A DNA stretch of 64,000 nucleotides from Flavobacterium oncorhynchi. Lineage in GTDB: Bacteria; Bacteroidota; Bacteroidia; Flavobacteriales; Flavobacteriaceae. Made by a program: the position numbers and the translations under genes. The notes beneath the pieces are model-generated. The model did no database searches. It saw nothing but the letters and a program-made list of their open reading frames with translations, and had not been told where the DNA came from. How positions within the stretch are numbered: position 1 is the stretch's first letter; every line of letters starts with the position of its first letter. The stretch covers positions 62,001 through 126,000 of the forward strand of contig NZ_MUHA01000021.1 of the NCBI RefSeq assembly GCF_002217355.1. The letters run 5' to 3'. Positions 40,568 through 47,384 of the stretch are shown here, piece after piece.

Positions 40568-42169
40568 ATGGAAAACGTCACCGTAATTATAATGCTGCTG
40601 TTTGGCGTCGCTTTTTTGAGTCTTGTAAGCAAAAGATATAATTTCCCCGTTCCAATAGTGCTTGTTCTCTGTGGTGTAATTATCAGTGTTTTTCCAGGAC
40701 TTCCAGTAATATCGCTTAGTCCAGAAGTTGTTTTTATTATATTTTTACCTCCTTTGTTGTATCATGCTGCTTGGTACACAAGCTGGTCAGATTTTAAGCA
40801 ATCTATCCGACCTATAACTTTGGCAGCAGTTGGACTTGTTTTGTTTACAACACTTGCAGTTGCAGTCGCAGCGCATATGCTCATAGATGATGTTTCGTGG
40901 CCGCTGGCTTTTTTGCTTGGAGCAATTGTTTCTCCTCCGGATGCTGTTTCTGCAACTTCGATTACAAAAGGGTTAGGATTGAATCCGAGACTTATTTCGA
41001 TTCTTGAAGGAGAAAGTCTTGTTAACGATGCTAGTGGTTTAGTAGCTTATAAATATGCACTTACAGCCATCACAGCTGGAAATTTTGTGTTGTGGCAGGC
41101 AGGATTAAATTTTGTGCTGATGTCGCTAATTGGAATTGGAATTGGTTTAGTCGTTGGTTTTATAATGAGTTACATTCATAAACAGTTTGTTTGCGATGAA
41201 ATAATCGAGGTTACTCTTACGCTGCTAACACCATTTGCGTCGTATTTGCTGGCAGAGCATTTTCATGGTTCTGGAGTTTTGGCGGTTGTTGCTACAGGGC
41301 TTTATTTATCGGCACGATCAGGTACTATTTTTACGCATGAAAGTCGAATTATGACTGGGACAATTTGGAGTGTTTTAACTAATATTTTAAACGGTTTGAT
41401 TTTTATTTTAATTGGACTTCAGTTAAGACAGATTATGGCTGGTATTAGTAATTATTCTGGAACTTCATTATTTATTTGGGGAGCAGTTATTAGTGCGGTT
41501 GTTATTTTGGTTCGCTTTTTATGGGTTATTCCTGCAACTTTGATTCCTAGATGGCTTAGTAAACGAATCAGACAGAAAGAGGAGTTTGACTATCGCAATA
41601 TGATTATTTTTGGCTGGTCTGGAATGCGCGGCGTTGTTTCTATGGCAGCAGCATTAGCACTTCCTCTTATGCTGAATGAAACGGAAGCGTTTCCGCTGCG
41701 AAATTTGATTATCTATCTGGTTTTTTGTGTTATACTTTCGACTTTAGTAATTCAAGGTCTTACGCTTCCTTGGGTGATTAAGAAGTTAAAAATTGAGCGT
41801 TATTCTATACTTGCCGAGGAATATAATATTCGAAATGTAATTGTGTCAGAAACTATCGCTCATATTGAAGATAATTTTTCATTATTAGATGGTGATTTAT
41901 TGCACAATATAAAAAGTAAATATGAAGTAAAATTTAACCGTTTGCAAAAGACTGAACTGCCGGCTAATTTTTTTGGAAATGGTAAAATGCTGGGAGGAGA
42001 AATTTTTAATGACTTTACAAAACTTCAAATTGATCTTTTAAATGTAGAGCGAGGGAAACTTGAAGTTATGCATAAAGGAGGATCTGTTAATGAAGAGATT
42101 TTTAGAAAAATTGAAAAAGAACTTGATCTTGAAGAAACCAGATTATGGATGGAAATGTATGAAGAGTAG
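40568..42169 (+). CDS. CPA1-type Na+/H+ antiporter
   Basis: A 533-residue protein with about twelve transmembrane helices (first: VTVIIMLLFGVAFLSLV) and a hydrophilic tail from about residue 410. Family signatures: VFIIFLPPLLYHAAWY, GAIVSPPDAVSATSI, EGESLVNDASGLVAYK containing the Asn-Asp transport motif, and FGWSGMRGVVSMAAALALP. It exchanges Na+ (or K+) for protons at the inner membrane. The C-terminal tail is helical and may regulate activity. It is monocistronic, with a hairpin after the stop. Confidence 0.92.
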   Translation: MENVTVIIMLLFGVAFLSLVSKRYNFPVPIVLVLCGVIISVFPGLPVISLSPEVVFIIFLPPLLYHAAWYTSWSDFKQSIRPITLAAVGLVLFTTLAVAVAAHMLIDDVSWPLAFLLGAIVSPPDAVSATSITKGLGLNPRLISILEGESLVNDASGLVAYKYALTAITAGNFVLWQAGLNFVLMSLIGIGIGLVVGFIMSYIHKQFVCDEIIEVTLTLLTPFASYLLAEHFHGSGVLAVVATGLYLSARSGTIFTHESRIMTGTIWSVLTNILNGLIFILIGLQLRQIMAGISNYSGTSLFIWGAVISAVVILVRFLWVIPATLIPRWLSKRIRQKEEFDYRNMIIFGWSGMRGVVSMAAALALPLMLNETEAFPLRNLIIYLVFCVILSTLVIQGLTLPWVIKKLKIERYSILAEEYNIRNVIVSETIAHIEDNFSLLDGDLLHNIKSKYEVKFNRLQKTELPANFFGNGKMLGGEIFNDFTKLQIDLLNVERGKLEVMHKGGSVNEEIFRKIEKELDLEETRLWMEMYEE

Positions 42170-42190
42170 TTTTCTTTAAGAAAAACAGAA

Positions 42191-42213
42191 TAACCTATTA
42201 TTTTGATAGGTTA
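42191..42213 (+). terminator. hairpin after the antiporter gene
   Basis: Perfect 8-bp stem TAACCTAT / ATAGGTTA with loop TATTTTG. Only a weak U-run follows, so termination efficiency is uncertain. Confidence 0.5.
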
Positions 42214-42258
42214 ATAAAAGTTTTGATGTTTTTTGCTTTTTATTTCAAAATAACTCTT

Positions 42259-42266
42259 TAAATTTG
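42259..42266 (+). promoter_or_regulatory. -7 element of the metNIQ transcript
   Basis: TAAATTTG is a perfect TAnnTTTG. The expected transcript start is near 42271-42273, only a few bases before the first leader ATG at 42275, so the leader ORF would be nearly leaderless. Confidence 0.6.
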
Positions 42267-42274
42267 CCGCACCA

Positions 42275-42369
42275 ATGAAAAATTATAACCAGAGAAAAAA
42301 AAATATAGCTGCAGCATGATGATGTGCTGTGTTGTTGCTGTAGGATTGATTGATCTGGCTTGGATATAA
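42275..42369 (+). CDS. Met/Cys-rich attenuator leader peptide(s) for metNIQ
   Basis: Two tiny frames overlap as ATGA. The first (42275-42319) encodes MKNYNQRKKNIAAA. The second (42316-42369) encodes MMMCCVVAVGLIDLAWI. An A9 run at 42295-42303 lies in the first frame; one extra A (RNA polymerase slippage or a -1 shift) would fuse them into a single leader reading KKKYSCSMMMCCVV in its middle. The run of Met and Cys codons followed by an intrinsic terminator at 42389-42422 and then a methionine transporter operon is the classic layout of ribosome-mediated attenuation: shortage of charged Met/Cys tRNA stalls the ribosome and allows read-through. The bases GGCTT (42357-42361) can pair with AAGGCC (42389-42394) as an antiterminator. 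Confidence 0.7.
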
Positions 42370-42388
42370 AAATAATGATATTTATTTG

Positions 42389-42422
42389 AAGGCCTTTCAT
42401 GATTTAATTGAAAGGCTTTTTT
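42389..42422 (+). terminator. metNIQ attenuator terminator
   Basis: Stem GCCTTTCA (42392-42399) / TGAAAGGC (42409-42416), extendable by three pairs, followed by TTTTTT. It lies upstream of metN, between the leader ORFs and the start codon at 42464, so it must be bypassed for operon expression. Confidence 0.85.
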
Positions 42423-42463
42423 ATTTAAAATTTCCATATTCTAAGTAAAATTGAATAGACAAA

Positions 42464-43495
42464 ATGATTGAATTAAAAAATGTAACTAAAACTTTTCATC
42501 AAAAAGACAGGATTGTAACTGCTTTATCTGATGTTTCGCTTACAGTTCCACCAGGAAAGATTTTTGGTGTAATTGGAACTTCTGGAGCAGGGAAAAGTAC
42601 GCTGATTAGATGTGTGAATCTTTTAGAAAGACCGACTTCAGGAGAGATTATTGTAGATGGAAAAGCTTTGATGCAATTGTCAAATGCTCAATTGGCGATT
42701 GAAAGAAGACAAATAGGAATGATTTTTCAGCATTTTAATCTACTTTCTTCTAGAACCGTTTTCGAGAATGTTGCTTTTCCGTTAGAACTTGTCGGCACTT
42801 CAAAATCAGTTGTAAAAACACGTGTTTTAGAGTTACTTCAGTTAGTAGGTTTAGCAGAAAAAGCAAACGATTATCCTGCAAGTCTTTCCGGCGGTCAAAA
42901 GCAAAGAGTTGCCATTGCAAGAACATTAGCTAATAATCCTAAAGTTTTGCTGTGTGATGAAGCTACAAGCGCACTTGATCCCGCAACAACACGATCAATT
43001 TTAAACCTGCTGAAAGATATAAACCGTCGTTTAAATATTACGGTTCTATTAATTACACATCAAATGGAGGTTGTAAAATCAATCTGCGATGAAGTAGCAG
43101 TAATTAGTCACGGAAAATTGATAGAGCAGGGAAGTGTTGGAGAAATTTTTGCAGACCCGAAACACGATTTAACAAAGGAGTTTATTGATTCATCATTACA
43201 TCTTGATGTTCCTGCTGTTTATCTTGAAAAATTGCAAAAAGAGGATAACGGAAATTTAAATCCACTACTAAGACTTGAAATGACTGGAAAATCAGTTAAT
43301 GAGCCAGTTATCTCAGAAGTTTCTAGGCTTTTCGACACTAATTTTAAAATTGTCAGCGCTCAAATGGATCAAGCGGGAGATGTTAATTTTGGCGTAATGC
43401 TGATTGAATTATCTGGTAAACGGGAGAACTACAATGCTGCTATCGAATATTTTATTTCAAAACATATAAAAACAGAAATCATAGGTTATGTCTGA
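42464..43495 (+). CDS. metN: methionine ABC transporter ATP-binding protein
   Basis: A 343-residue ATPase with Walker [10 protein letters not shown]-loop [13 protein letters not shown], signature [16 protein letters not shown], Walker [13 protein letters not shown] and a switch His in ITHQMEVV. The C-terminal 80 residues form the NIL regulatory domain that binds methionine and shuts the transporter. It overlaps metI by eight bases. Together with MetI and MetQ it imports methionine (D- and L-) from the periplasm. Control by the upstream Met/Cys leader and terminator is strongly suggested. Confidence 0.95.
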   Translation: MIELKNVTKTFHQKDRIVTALSDVSLTVPPGKIFGVIGTSGAGKSTLIRCVNLLERPTSGEIIVDGKALMQLSNAQLAIERRQIGMIFQHFNLLSSRTVFENVAFPLELVGTSKSVVKTRVLELLQLVGLAEKANDYPASLSGGQKQRVAIARTLANNPKVLLCDEATSALDPATTRSILNLLKDINRRLNITVLLITHQMEVVKSICDEVAVISHGKLIEQGSVGEIFADPKHDLTKEFIDSSLHLDVPAVYLEKLQKEDNGNLNPLLRLEMTGKSVNEPVISEVSRLFDTNFKIVSAQMDQAGDVNFGVMLIELSGKRENYNAAIEYFISKHIKTEIIGYV

Positions 43496-44141
43496 ATCCA
43501 TTATTGACTTATTATTAAAGGGAACTCTAGAAACTATAGTGATGACATTTGTGTCTGGCTTTTTTGGTTTTTTATTAGGTCTTCCAACAGGGATTTTACT
43601 TTTTCTTACCCGAAAAAATCAAATACTAGAACAACCTGTTTTAAATAGAATATTGTCTGTTTTAGTAAATGTTTTTCGTTCTATTCCATTCATTATTTTA
43701 ATCGTTTGGATGATTCCGTTTACACGTGCAATTGTTGGAACTTCGATTGGTGTAAGTGCTGCTTTGGTGCCATTGAGTATTGGTGCCGCACCGTTTATTG
43801 CCCGTCTTGTAGAGAACAGTCTTTTAAGTCTTCCATCAGGATTAATTGAAGCTGCAAGAGCTTTAGGAGCAACTCCTTTACAGATCGTATATAAAGTATT
43901 ACTTCCAGAAGCATTGCCGTCCTTAATAAACGCTGCATCTATAACATTAATTACGCTTGTGGGTTATTCTGCAATGGGTGGTGCAGTTGGTGCCGGCGGT
44001 TTAGGACAAGTTGGTTATCAATACGGATATATTGGTTATGATGCTGTAACAATGAATTCAGTATTAGCATTACTGGTACTATTAGTATTCTTGATTCAGT
44101 TTGCTGGAGATGCTTTATCGAAACGATTTGATCACAGATAA
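43488..44141 (+). CDS. metI: methionine ABC transporter permease
   Basis: A 217-residue membrane protein with five transmembrane helices and the permease EAA loop [19 protein letters not shown]. Family stretches [16 protein letters not shown] and [16 protein letters not shown] match MetI. It forms the inner-membrane channel with two MetN subunits. Its start codon lies inside the end of metN, which indicates translational coupling. Confidence 0.95.
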   Translation: MSESIIDLLLKGTLETIVMTFVSGFFGFLLGLPTGILLFLTRKNQILEQPVLNRILSVLVNVFRSIPFIILIVWMIPFTRAIVGTSIGVSAALVPLSIGAAPFIARLVENSLLSLPSGLIEAARALGATPLQIVYKVLLPEALPSLINAASITLITLVGYSAMGGAVGAGGLGQVGYQYGYIGYDAVTMNSVLALLVLLVFLIQFAGDALSKRFDHR

Positions 44142-44182
44142 TTTCAATTAAAAATTAAGTAGTAAAAATTAAAAACATAGGA

Positions 44183-45001
44183 ATGAAAAATATAAAAAGT
44201 TTTATTAAAGCAGGTGGAATTATTGCATTGTCATTAGTTTTATCGAATTGCGGAAAAAGCAAAAATAATGACCCGCATCATATCAAAGTGGGCGTAGCAG
44301 CGGGACCTGAATTTGCTGTTGCTCAGGCAGCGCAAAAAGTAGCAAAGGATAAATACGGTCTAGAAGTTGAACTCGTTACATTTAATGATTATGTGATTCC
44401 AAATGAAGCTTTGAGTCAAGGGGATATTGATGCAAATGCTTTTCAGCATAAACCTTATCTTGACGAACAGTCTAAACAACGTGGGTATAAATTGGCAATA
44501 ATTGGAAAAACATTCGTATATCCAATTGCCGGTTATTCTAAAAAAATAAAAAGTCTTTCTGAATTGAAAAACGAAAGTACAGTTATTATTCCAAATGATC
44601 CAACAAATGGAGGTCGTTCATTATTGCTTTTAGAGAAAAATGGTTTGCTTAAACTTAAATCTGGTATTGGTTTATTACCTAAAGTAACAGATATAGTAAG
44701 TAATCCTAAAAATCTGAAAATATTAGAATTAGAAGCGCCACAATTACCTCGCGCTTTAGACGATCAAAATGTAACAATTGCAATTATCAACAATACATTT
44801 GCTTCTCAGGCTGGTTTAGTTCCTGCTCGTGATGCATTGTTTGTAGAAGATAAGGATTCACCTTATGTAAATCTTGTTGTAAGCCGCGAGGACAATAAAA
44901 ATGAAGAAAAAGTAAAGCAGTTTTTACAGGCTTTTCAATCTCCAGAAGTTGAACAGGCTGCAGTTCGCGAATTTAAAGGCGGAGCTGTAAAAGGCTGGTA
45001 A
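44183..45001 (+). CDS. metQ: methionine-binding lipoprotein
   Basis: A 272-residue NlpA/MetQ-family lipoprotein (ALSLVLSNCGKSK lipobox). The mature part shows HIKVGVAAGPEFAVAQAA, LEVELVTFNDYVIPNEAL, DIDANAFQHKPYLDEQ, VIIPNDPTNGGRSLLLLE and AIINNTFASQAGL, all typical of the two-lobed methionine receptor. It delivers methionine to MetNI. The gene is 41 bases after metI and is followed by a strong terminator. Confidence 0.95.
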   Translation: MKNIKSFIKAGGIIALSLVLSNCGKSKNNDPHHIKVGVAAGPEFAVAQAAQKVAKDKYGLEVELVTFNDYVIPNEALSQGDIDANAFQHKPYLDEQSKQRGYKLAIIGKTFVYPIAGYSKKIKSLSELKNESTVIIPNDPTNGGRSLLLLEKNGLLKLKSGIGLLPKVTDIVSNPKNLKILELEAPQLPRALDDQNVTIAIINNTFASQAGLVPARDALFVEDKDSPYVNLVVSREDNKNEEKVKQFLQAFQSPEVEQAAVREFKGGAVKGW

Positions 45002-45025
45002 AAAAACATAAAAAACTATTATTTT

Positions 45026-45049
45026 AAAGGCCTTTAGAGGCCTTTTTTT
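45026..45049 (+). terminator. metNIQ operon terminator
   Basis: Perfect stem AAAGGCCT / AGGCCTTT with loop TTAG and a T-run after it, 25 bases past metQ. Confidence 0.9.
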
Positions 45050-45176
45050 ATGTTCTTATTTTAATTTTTGAAAAACAGAACTATTTGATCTCGAGTGAAA
45101 TAAGTCTTATTTTGTTGTTTTTCAGACGTTTGAGGATTATTTAGATTAAGGTTTACATTTATTTTTGCTGCTGAGA

Positions 45177-45204
45177 AAAATGATTTAGAATATTCTGAAT
45201 CATT
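45177..45204. promoter_or_regulatory. 28-bp palindrome upstream of the L,D-transpeptidase-like gene
   Basis: AAATGATTTAGAATATTCTG plus AATCATTT is a palindrome with a single mismatch pair across 28 bases, 38 bases before ATG 45242. Its place suggests an operator, but no regulator is adjacent and no consensus is known to me. Confidence 0.45.
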
Positions 45205-45241
45205 TGTTATGAAGTAAAAGGTATTCTTAATTAATTCTGTT

Positions 45242-45841
45242 ATGAAAATATTCAATTTAACGCTATTCTTTATTGTAAGTTTTTTTAATGCTCCTGTAGA
45301 ATATATAAGTGACAAGCCAACTGTAATTATTGAAGAGGCAAGACTGACGCAGCAACTTGATGAAGTAAAAGCATTGTTAAAGAATCGGGCTGGATATAAT
45401 GATAAGATTGTTTTTCTGGTTGATATGAAAATCAAATCTGGGTACAATAGGTTTTTTGTTTATGATATAGCCAATAATAAAATTTTAGATAAAGGACTTG
45501 TGGCGAATGGATCAGGATCTGAAACAGCTGTAAAAGGAGATTTGAAATTTAGTAATGAACCCAATTCTAAATGTACTTCGTTAGGCAGATATTCTGTAGG
45601 TAAATCGTATAAAGGAATGTTTGGAAAAGCCTATAAATTAAGCGGTCTTGATGAAACTAATAGTAACGCGGCTAAAAGAGCTGTCGTTTTGCATTCGTAT
45701 TCTGCTGTTCCAAATGATGAACAGGATTATTATATATTCAATAGTCAAGGATGCCCTATGGTAAGTGAGGTTTTCTTTAAAAGATTAGAAAAGATTATCG
45801 ACGGCTCAAAATCGAATATCATCTTGCATATTTTTTATTAA
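45242..45841 (+). CDS. murein L,D-transpeptidase catalytic-domain-family protein
   Basis: A 199-residue protein of the YkuD_2 (murein L,D-transpeptidase catalytic domain) type. It has a short hydrophobic N-terminus (IFNLTLFFIVSFFNAPVEY) for export, then a beta-rich domain with RFFVYDIANNKILDKGLVANGS (in two parts RFFVYDIANNK and LDKGLVANGSG), SLGRYSVGKSYKGMFGKAYKL, KRAVVLHSYS supplying the conserved His, and FNSQGCPMVSE with catalytic Cys171. The His/Gly-Cys arrangement is intact. Family members act on peptidoglycan peptides. The alternative overlapping frame on the - strand lacks any recognisable domain and is rejected. Confidence 0.85.
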   Translation: MKIFNLTLFFIVSFFNAPVEYISDKPTVIIEEARLTQQLDEVKALLKNRAGYNDKIVFLVDMKIKSGYNRFFVYDIANNKILDKGLVANGSGSETAVKGDLKFSNEPNSKCTSLGRYSVGKSYKGMFGKAYKLSGLDETNSNAAKRAVVLHSYSAVPNDEQDYYIFNSQGCPMVSEVFFKRLEKIIDGSKSNIILHIFY

Positions 45842-45862
45842 TTGAAAGCTTTGAGGCTTTTT

Positions 45863-45908
45863 GTTACGGAATTTCGTGTGCGATTTCTCCTTACGTCGAA
45901 ATGACAAA
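45863..45908. repeat. truncated GTCATTTCGA-family repeat (copy A6)
   Basis: ACGGAATTTCGTGTGCGATT followed by CTCCTTACGTCGAAATGACAAAA matches the right end of copies A3 and A4; the left half is missing. The remainder of 45909-46047 shows nothing recognisable. Confidence 0.65.
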
Positions 45909-46047
45909 ATTTGAGAAGTATGTATTAGAAAATAGTTTCGTTCAATTAACTTTTATTGAAAAGAAAACCCATACTGATCTCGAAACTTAGGGATAAGACT
46001 GTCTTTTTAAATAAAATAGTTAGAGCCAGTTAAATTGCATCTAAGTA

Positions 46048-46494
46048 TTATATGCCTCCATATCGAACGCTTGATCCAAGAATAAGCATTGTTACACCTA
46101 TTAAAGTAACACTTACGATTAATACCGCCATTTTATTGATATTATGTTTGCTGAGATTTGGTATTACACTAAATTGAGCAATGAGTGCCAGTAAAAAAGT
46201 AAAGAGTAATAATAAGAGTTTTACGGAAACTACTTTTTCGATTCCGCTGGAAAAACTAAACCAAGAATCAAAAGAAACTCCAAAATCATACGCCATCATG
46301 ATTCCTGTAATAATTAGTAAAAGGAGAGAGCTCATGCCTAGAATTTCAAATTTTTTCTCGTAGTTTAAAATAATTGCAGGGTCTTTTTGCTTTAAAGCTA
46401 AAGGCAGGTATCGAATACTTAAAACAAGATGTCCGCCCACCCAGATTGTTGCTGAGATAAGGTGAATTATCAAAAGAAAGTGATGCAGTTTCAT
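46048..46494 (-). CDS. CopD-like integral membrane protein
   Basis: A 148-residue protein with four transmembrane helices. It begins KLHHFLLIIHLISATIWVGGHL, of the type HLISATIWVGGH seen in CopD and related copper/haem membrane proteins, with His residues in the first two helices. Later segments are SSLLLLIITGIMMAYDF and VLIVSVTLIGVTMLILGSSV. It is the last gene of the nadA-nadB-ric-nrdD-nrdG run, 52 bases after nrdG. A role in metal or haem handling at low oxygen is possible but not shown. Confidence 0.65.
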   Translation of the reverse strand: MKLHHFLLIIHLISATIWVGGHLVLSIRYLPLALKQKDPAIILNYEKKFEILGMSSLLLLIITGIMMAYDFGVSFDSWFSFSSGIEKVVSVKLLLLLFTFLLALIAQFSVIPNLSKHNINKMAVLIVSVTLIGVTMLILGSSVRYGGI

Positions 46495-46546
46495 GAGTTT
46501 TTTAGTTTTAGATTGGTAAAAGGTAAGAGCGAAGTTTTTTTAGAAA

Positions 46547-47275
46547 TTATTCTCTAAAAACAATTTTTACTTTTGATGGAGAAAAATCGGTGCTAGTCAT
46601 TTTTTGATCAGAACGACCTAGAGATGTTAGTGTTGGCACATTATTTCTAAAATGCTGGATATAATAGTTTCCTTCAAAATTTTGAGTTTCAAGATAGGTT
46701 CTCATCTTTAATAATTCAGATTTATTGATAAGATTAGAATGGATTGTAGTGCGCACTTCAAACTGAATTGAAGAGGCTATTAAAAGTAATAAACTTTCTT
46801 CAAATTCTGAGAATAGATTTGATTTTGTAATCTGTTTAAAGGCGTCAGGAAGGCTTTTAAAATCTAAAGCAACATAATCGATCAGTTTTTCAGAGAGCAG
46901 TTTTTTCAGAACATTTGGTTTCGAACCATTAGTATCAACTTTGACTGTAAAACCAAGTGCTTTTATTTCTTTTATAAATGTGATTATGTTTCTATGAATC
47001 GTACATTCTCCGCCGCTAAGTACTACACCATCTAATAATCCTTTGCGTGTTTTTAGAAACGCAATAACAGTTTCAAAATCAGTATTTCCTTTACCAAGAA
47101 CAATATCAGGATTGTAACAATATAAACACCGCATATTACAGCCTGCAAGCCATACAATGCAGGCTGTCTTATCCGGATAATCTAATAAAGTAAAGGGCGT
47201 AATGTTGTAAACTGCCTTATTGGATAGTGGATTCCTTGAAATGGGTACGTTGTTGATGTTCGCCTTTTTTTCCAA
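46547..47275 (-). CDS. nrdG: anaerobic ribonucleotide reductase activating protein (radical SAM)
   Basis: A radical SAM enzyme of about 242 residues with the iron-sulfur motif AGCNMRCLYCYNPD (C-x3-C-x2-C) near residue 50, VVLSGGECTIH and KVDTNGSKP. It generates the glycyl radical of class III ribonucleotide reductase using S-adenosylmethionine. The frame has no ATG before the catalytic core: the best start is TTG 47275, which overlaps the 55-residue glycyl-radical ORF by 59 bases. ITPFTLLDYPDKTACIVW is the expected N-terminal stretch, so only the exact start is uncertain. It belongs to the nadA operon. Confidence 0.9.
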   Translation of the reverse strand: MEKKANINNVPISRNPLSNKAVYNITPFTLLDYPDKTACIVWLAGCNMRCLYCYNPDIVLGKGNTDFETVIAFLKTRKGLLDGVVLSGGECTIHRNIITFIKEIKALGFTVKVDTNGSKPNVLKKLLSEKLIDYVALDFKSLPDAFKQITKSNLFSEFEESLLLLIASSIQFEVRTTIHSNLINKSELLKMRTYLETQNFEGNYYIQHFRNNVPTLTSLGRSDQKMTSTDFSPSKVKIVFRE

Positions 47276-47384
47276 TATTAAAACTTTCTACGGGTCTATG
47301 ATAGCCCATTACTCTTGTGTAAACTAAACATTTACTTCTCTTAACTTGCTGCTGTGCTAGAATTTCATGACATTGTGTTTTCAT
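47217..47384 (-). CDS. separate glycyl-radical domain of class III ribonucleotide reductase
   Basis: A 55-residue ORF starting at ATG 47384, overlapping the last 20 bases of nrdD in another frame and running into nrdG. Its sequence has TRVMGYHRPVESFNIGKK followed by GEHQQRTHF. RVxGY is the glycyl-radical motif that in E. coli NrdD sits at the C-terminus (Gly681); here Gly27 (codon 47304-47306) is the radical site. The 707-residue nrdD product lacks this motif. I recall similar short ORFs annotated near nrdD in some Proteobacteria. It is either a trans-acting radical domain or is joined to NrdD by frameshifting; the frame is also open upstream to 47456. Confidence 0.85.
   Translation of the reverse strand: MKTQCHEILAQQQVKRSKCLVYTRVMGYHRPVESFNIGKKGEHQQRTHFKESTIQ

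Noticed and set aside
42170-42463. SAM riboswitch before metNIQ
   Set aside because: I could not find the conserved core of SAM-I/SAM-II types; the Met/Cys leader and terminator explain the region better.
45061-45447. 128-residue frame on the - strand
   Set aside because: It overlaps the metQ terminator and the L,D-transpeptidase-like gene, which has a recognisable catalytic Cys and His; the - frame has no domain.
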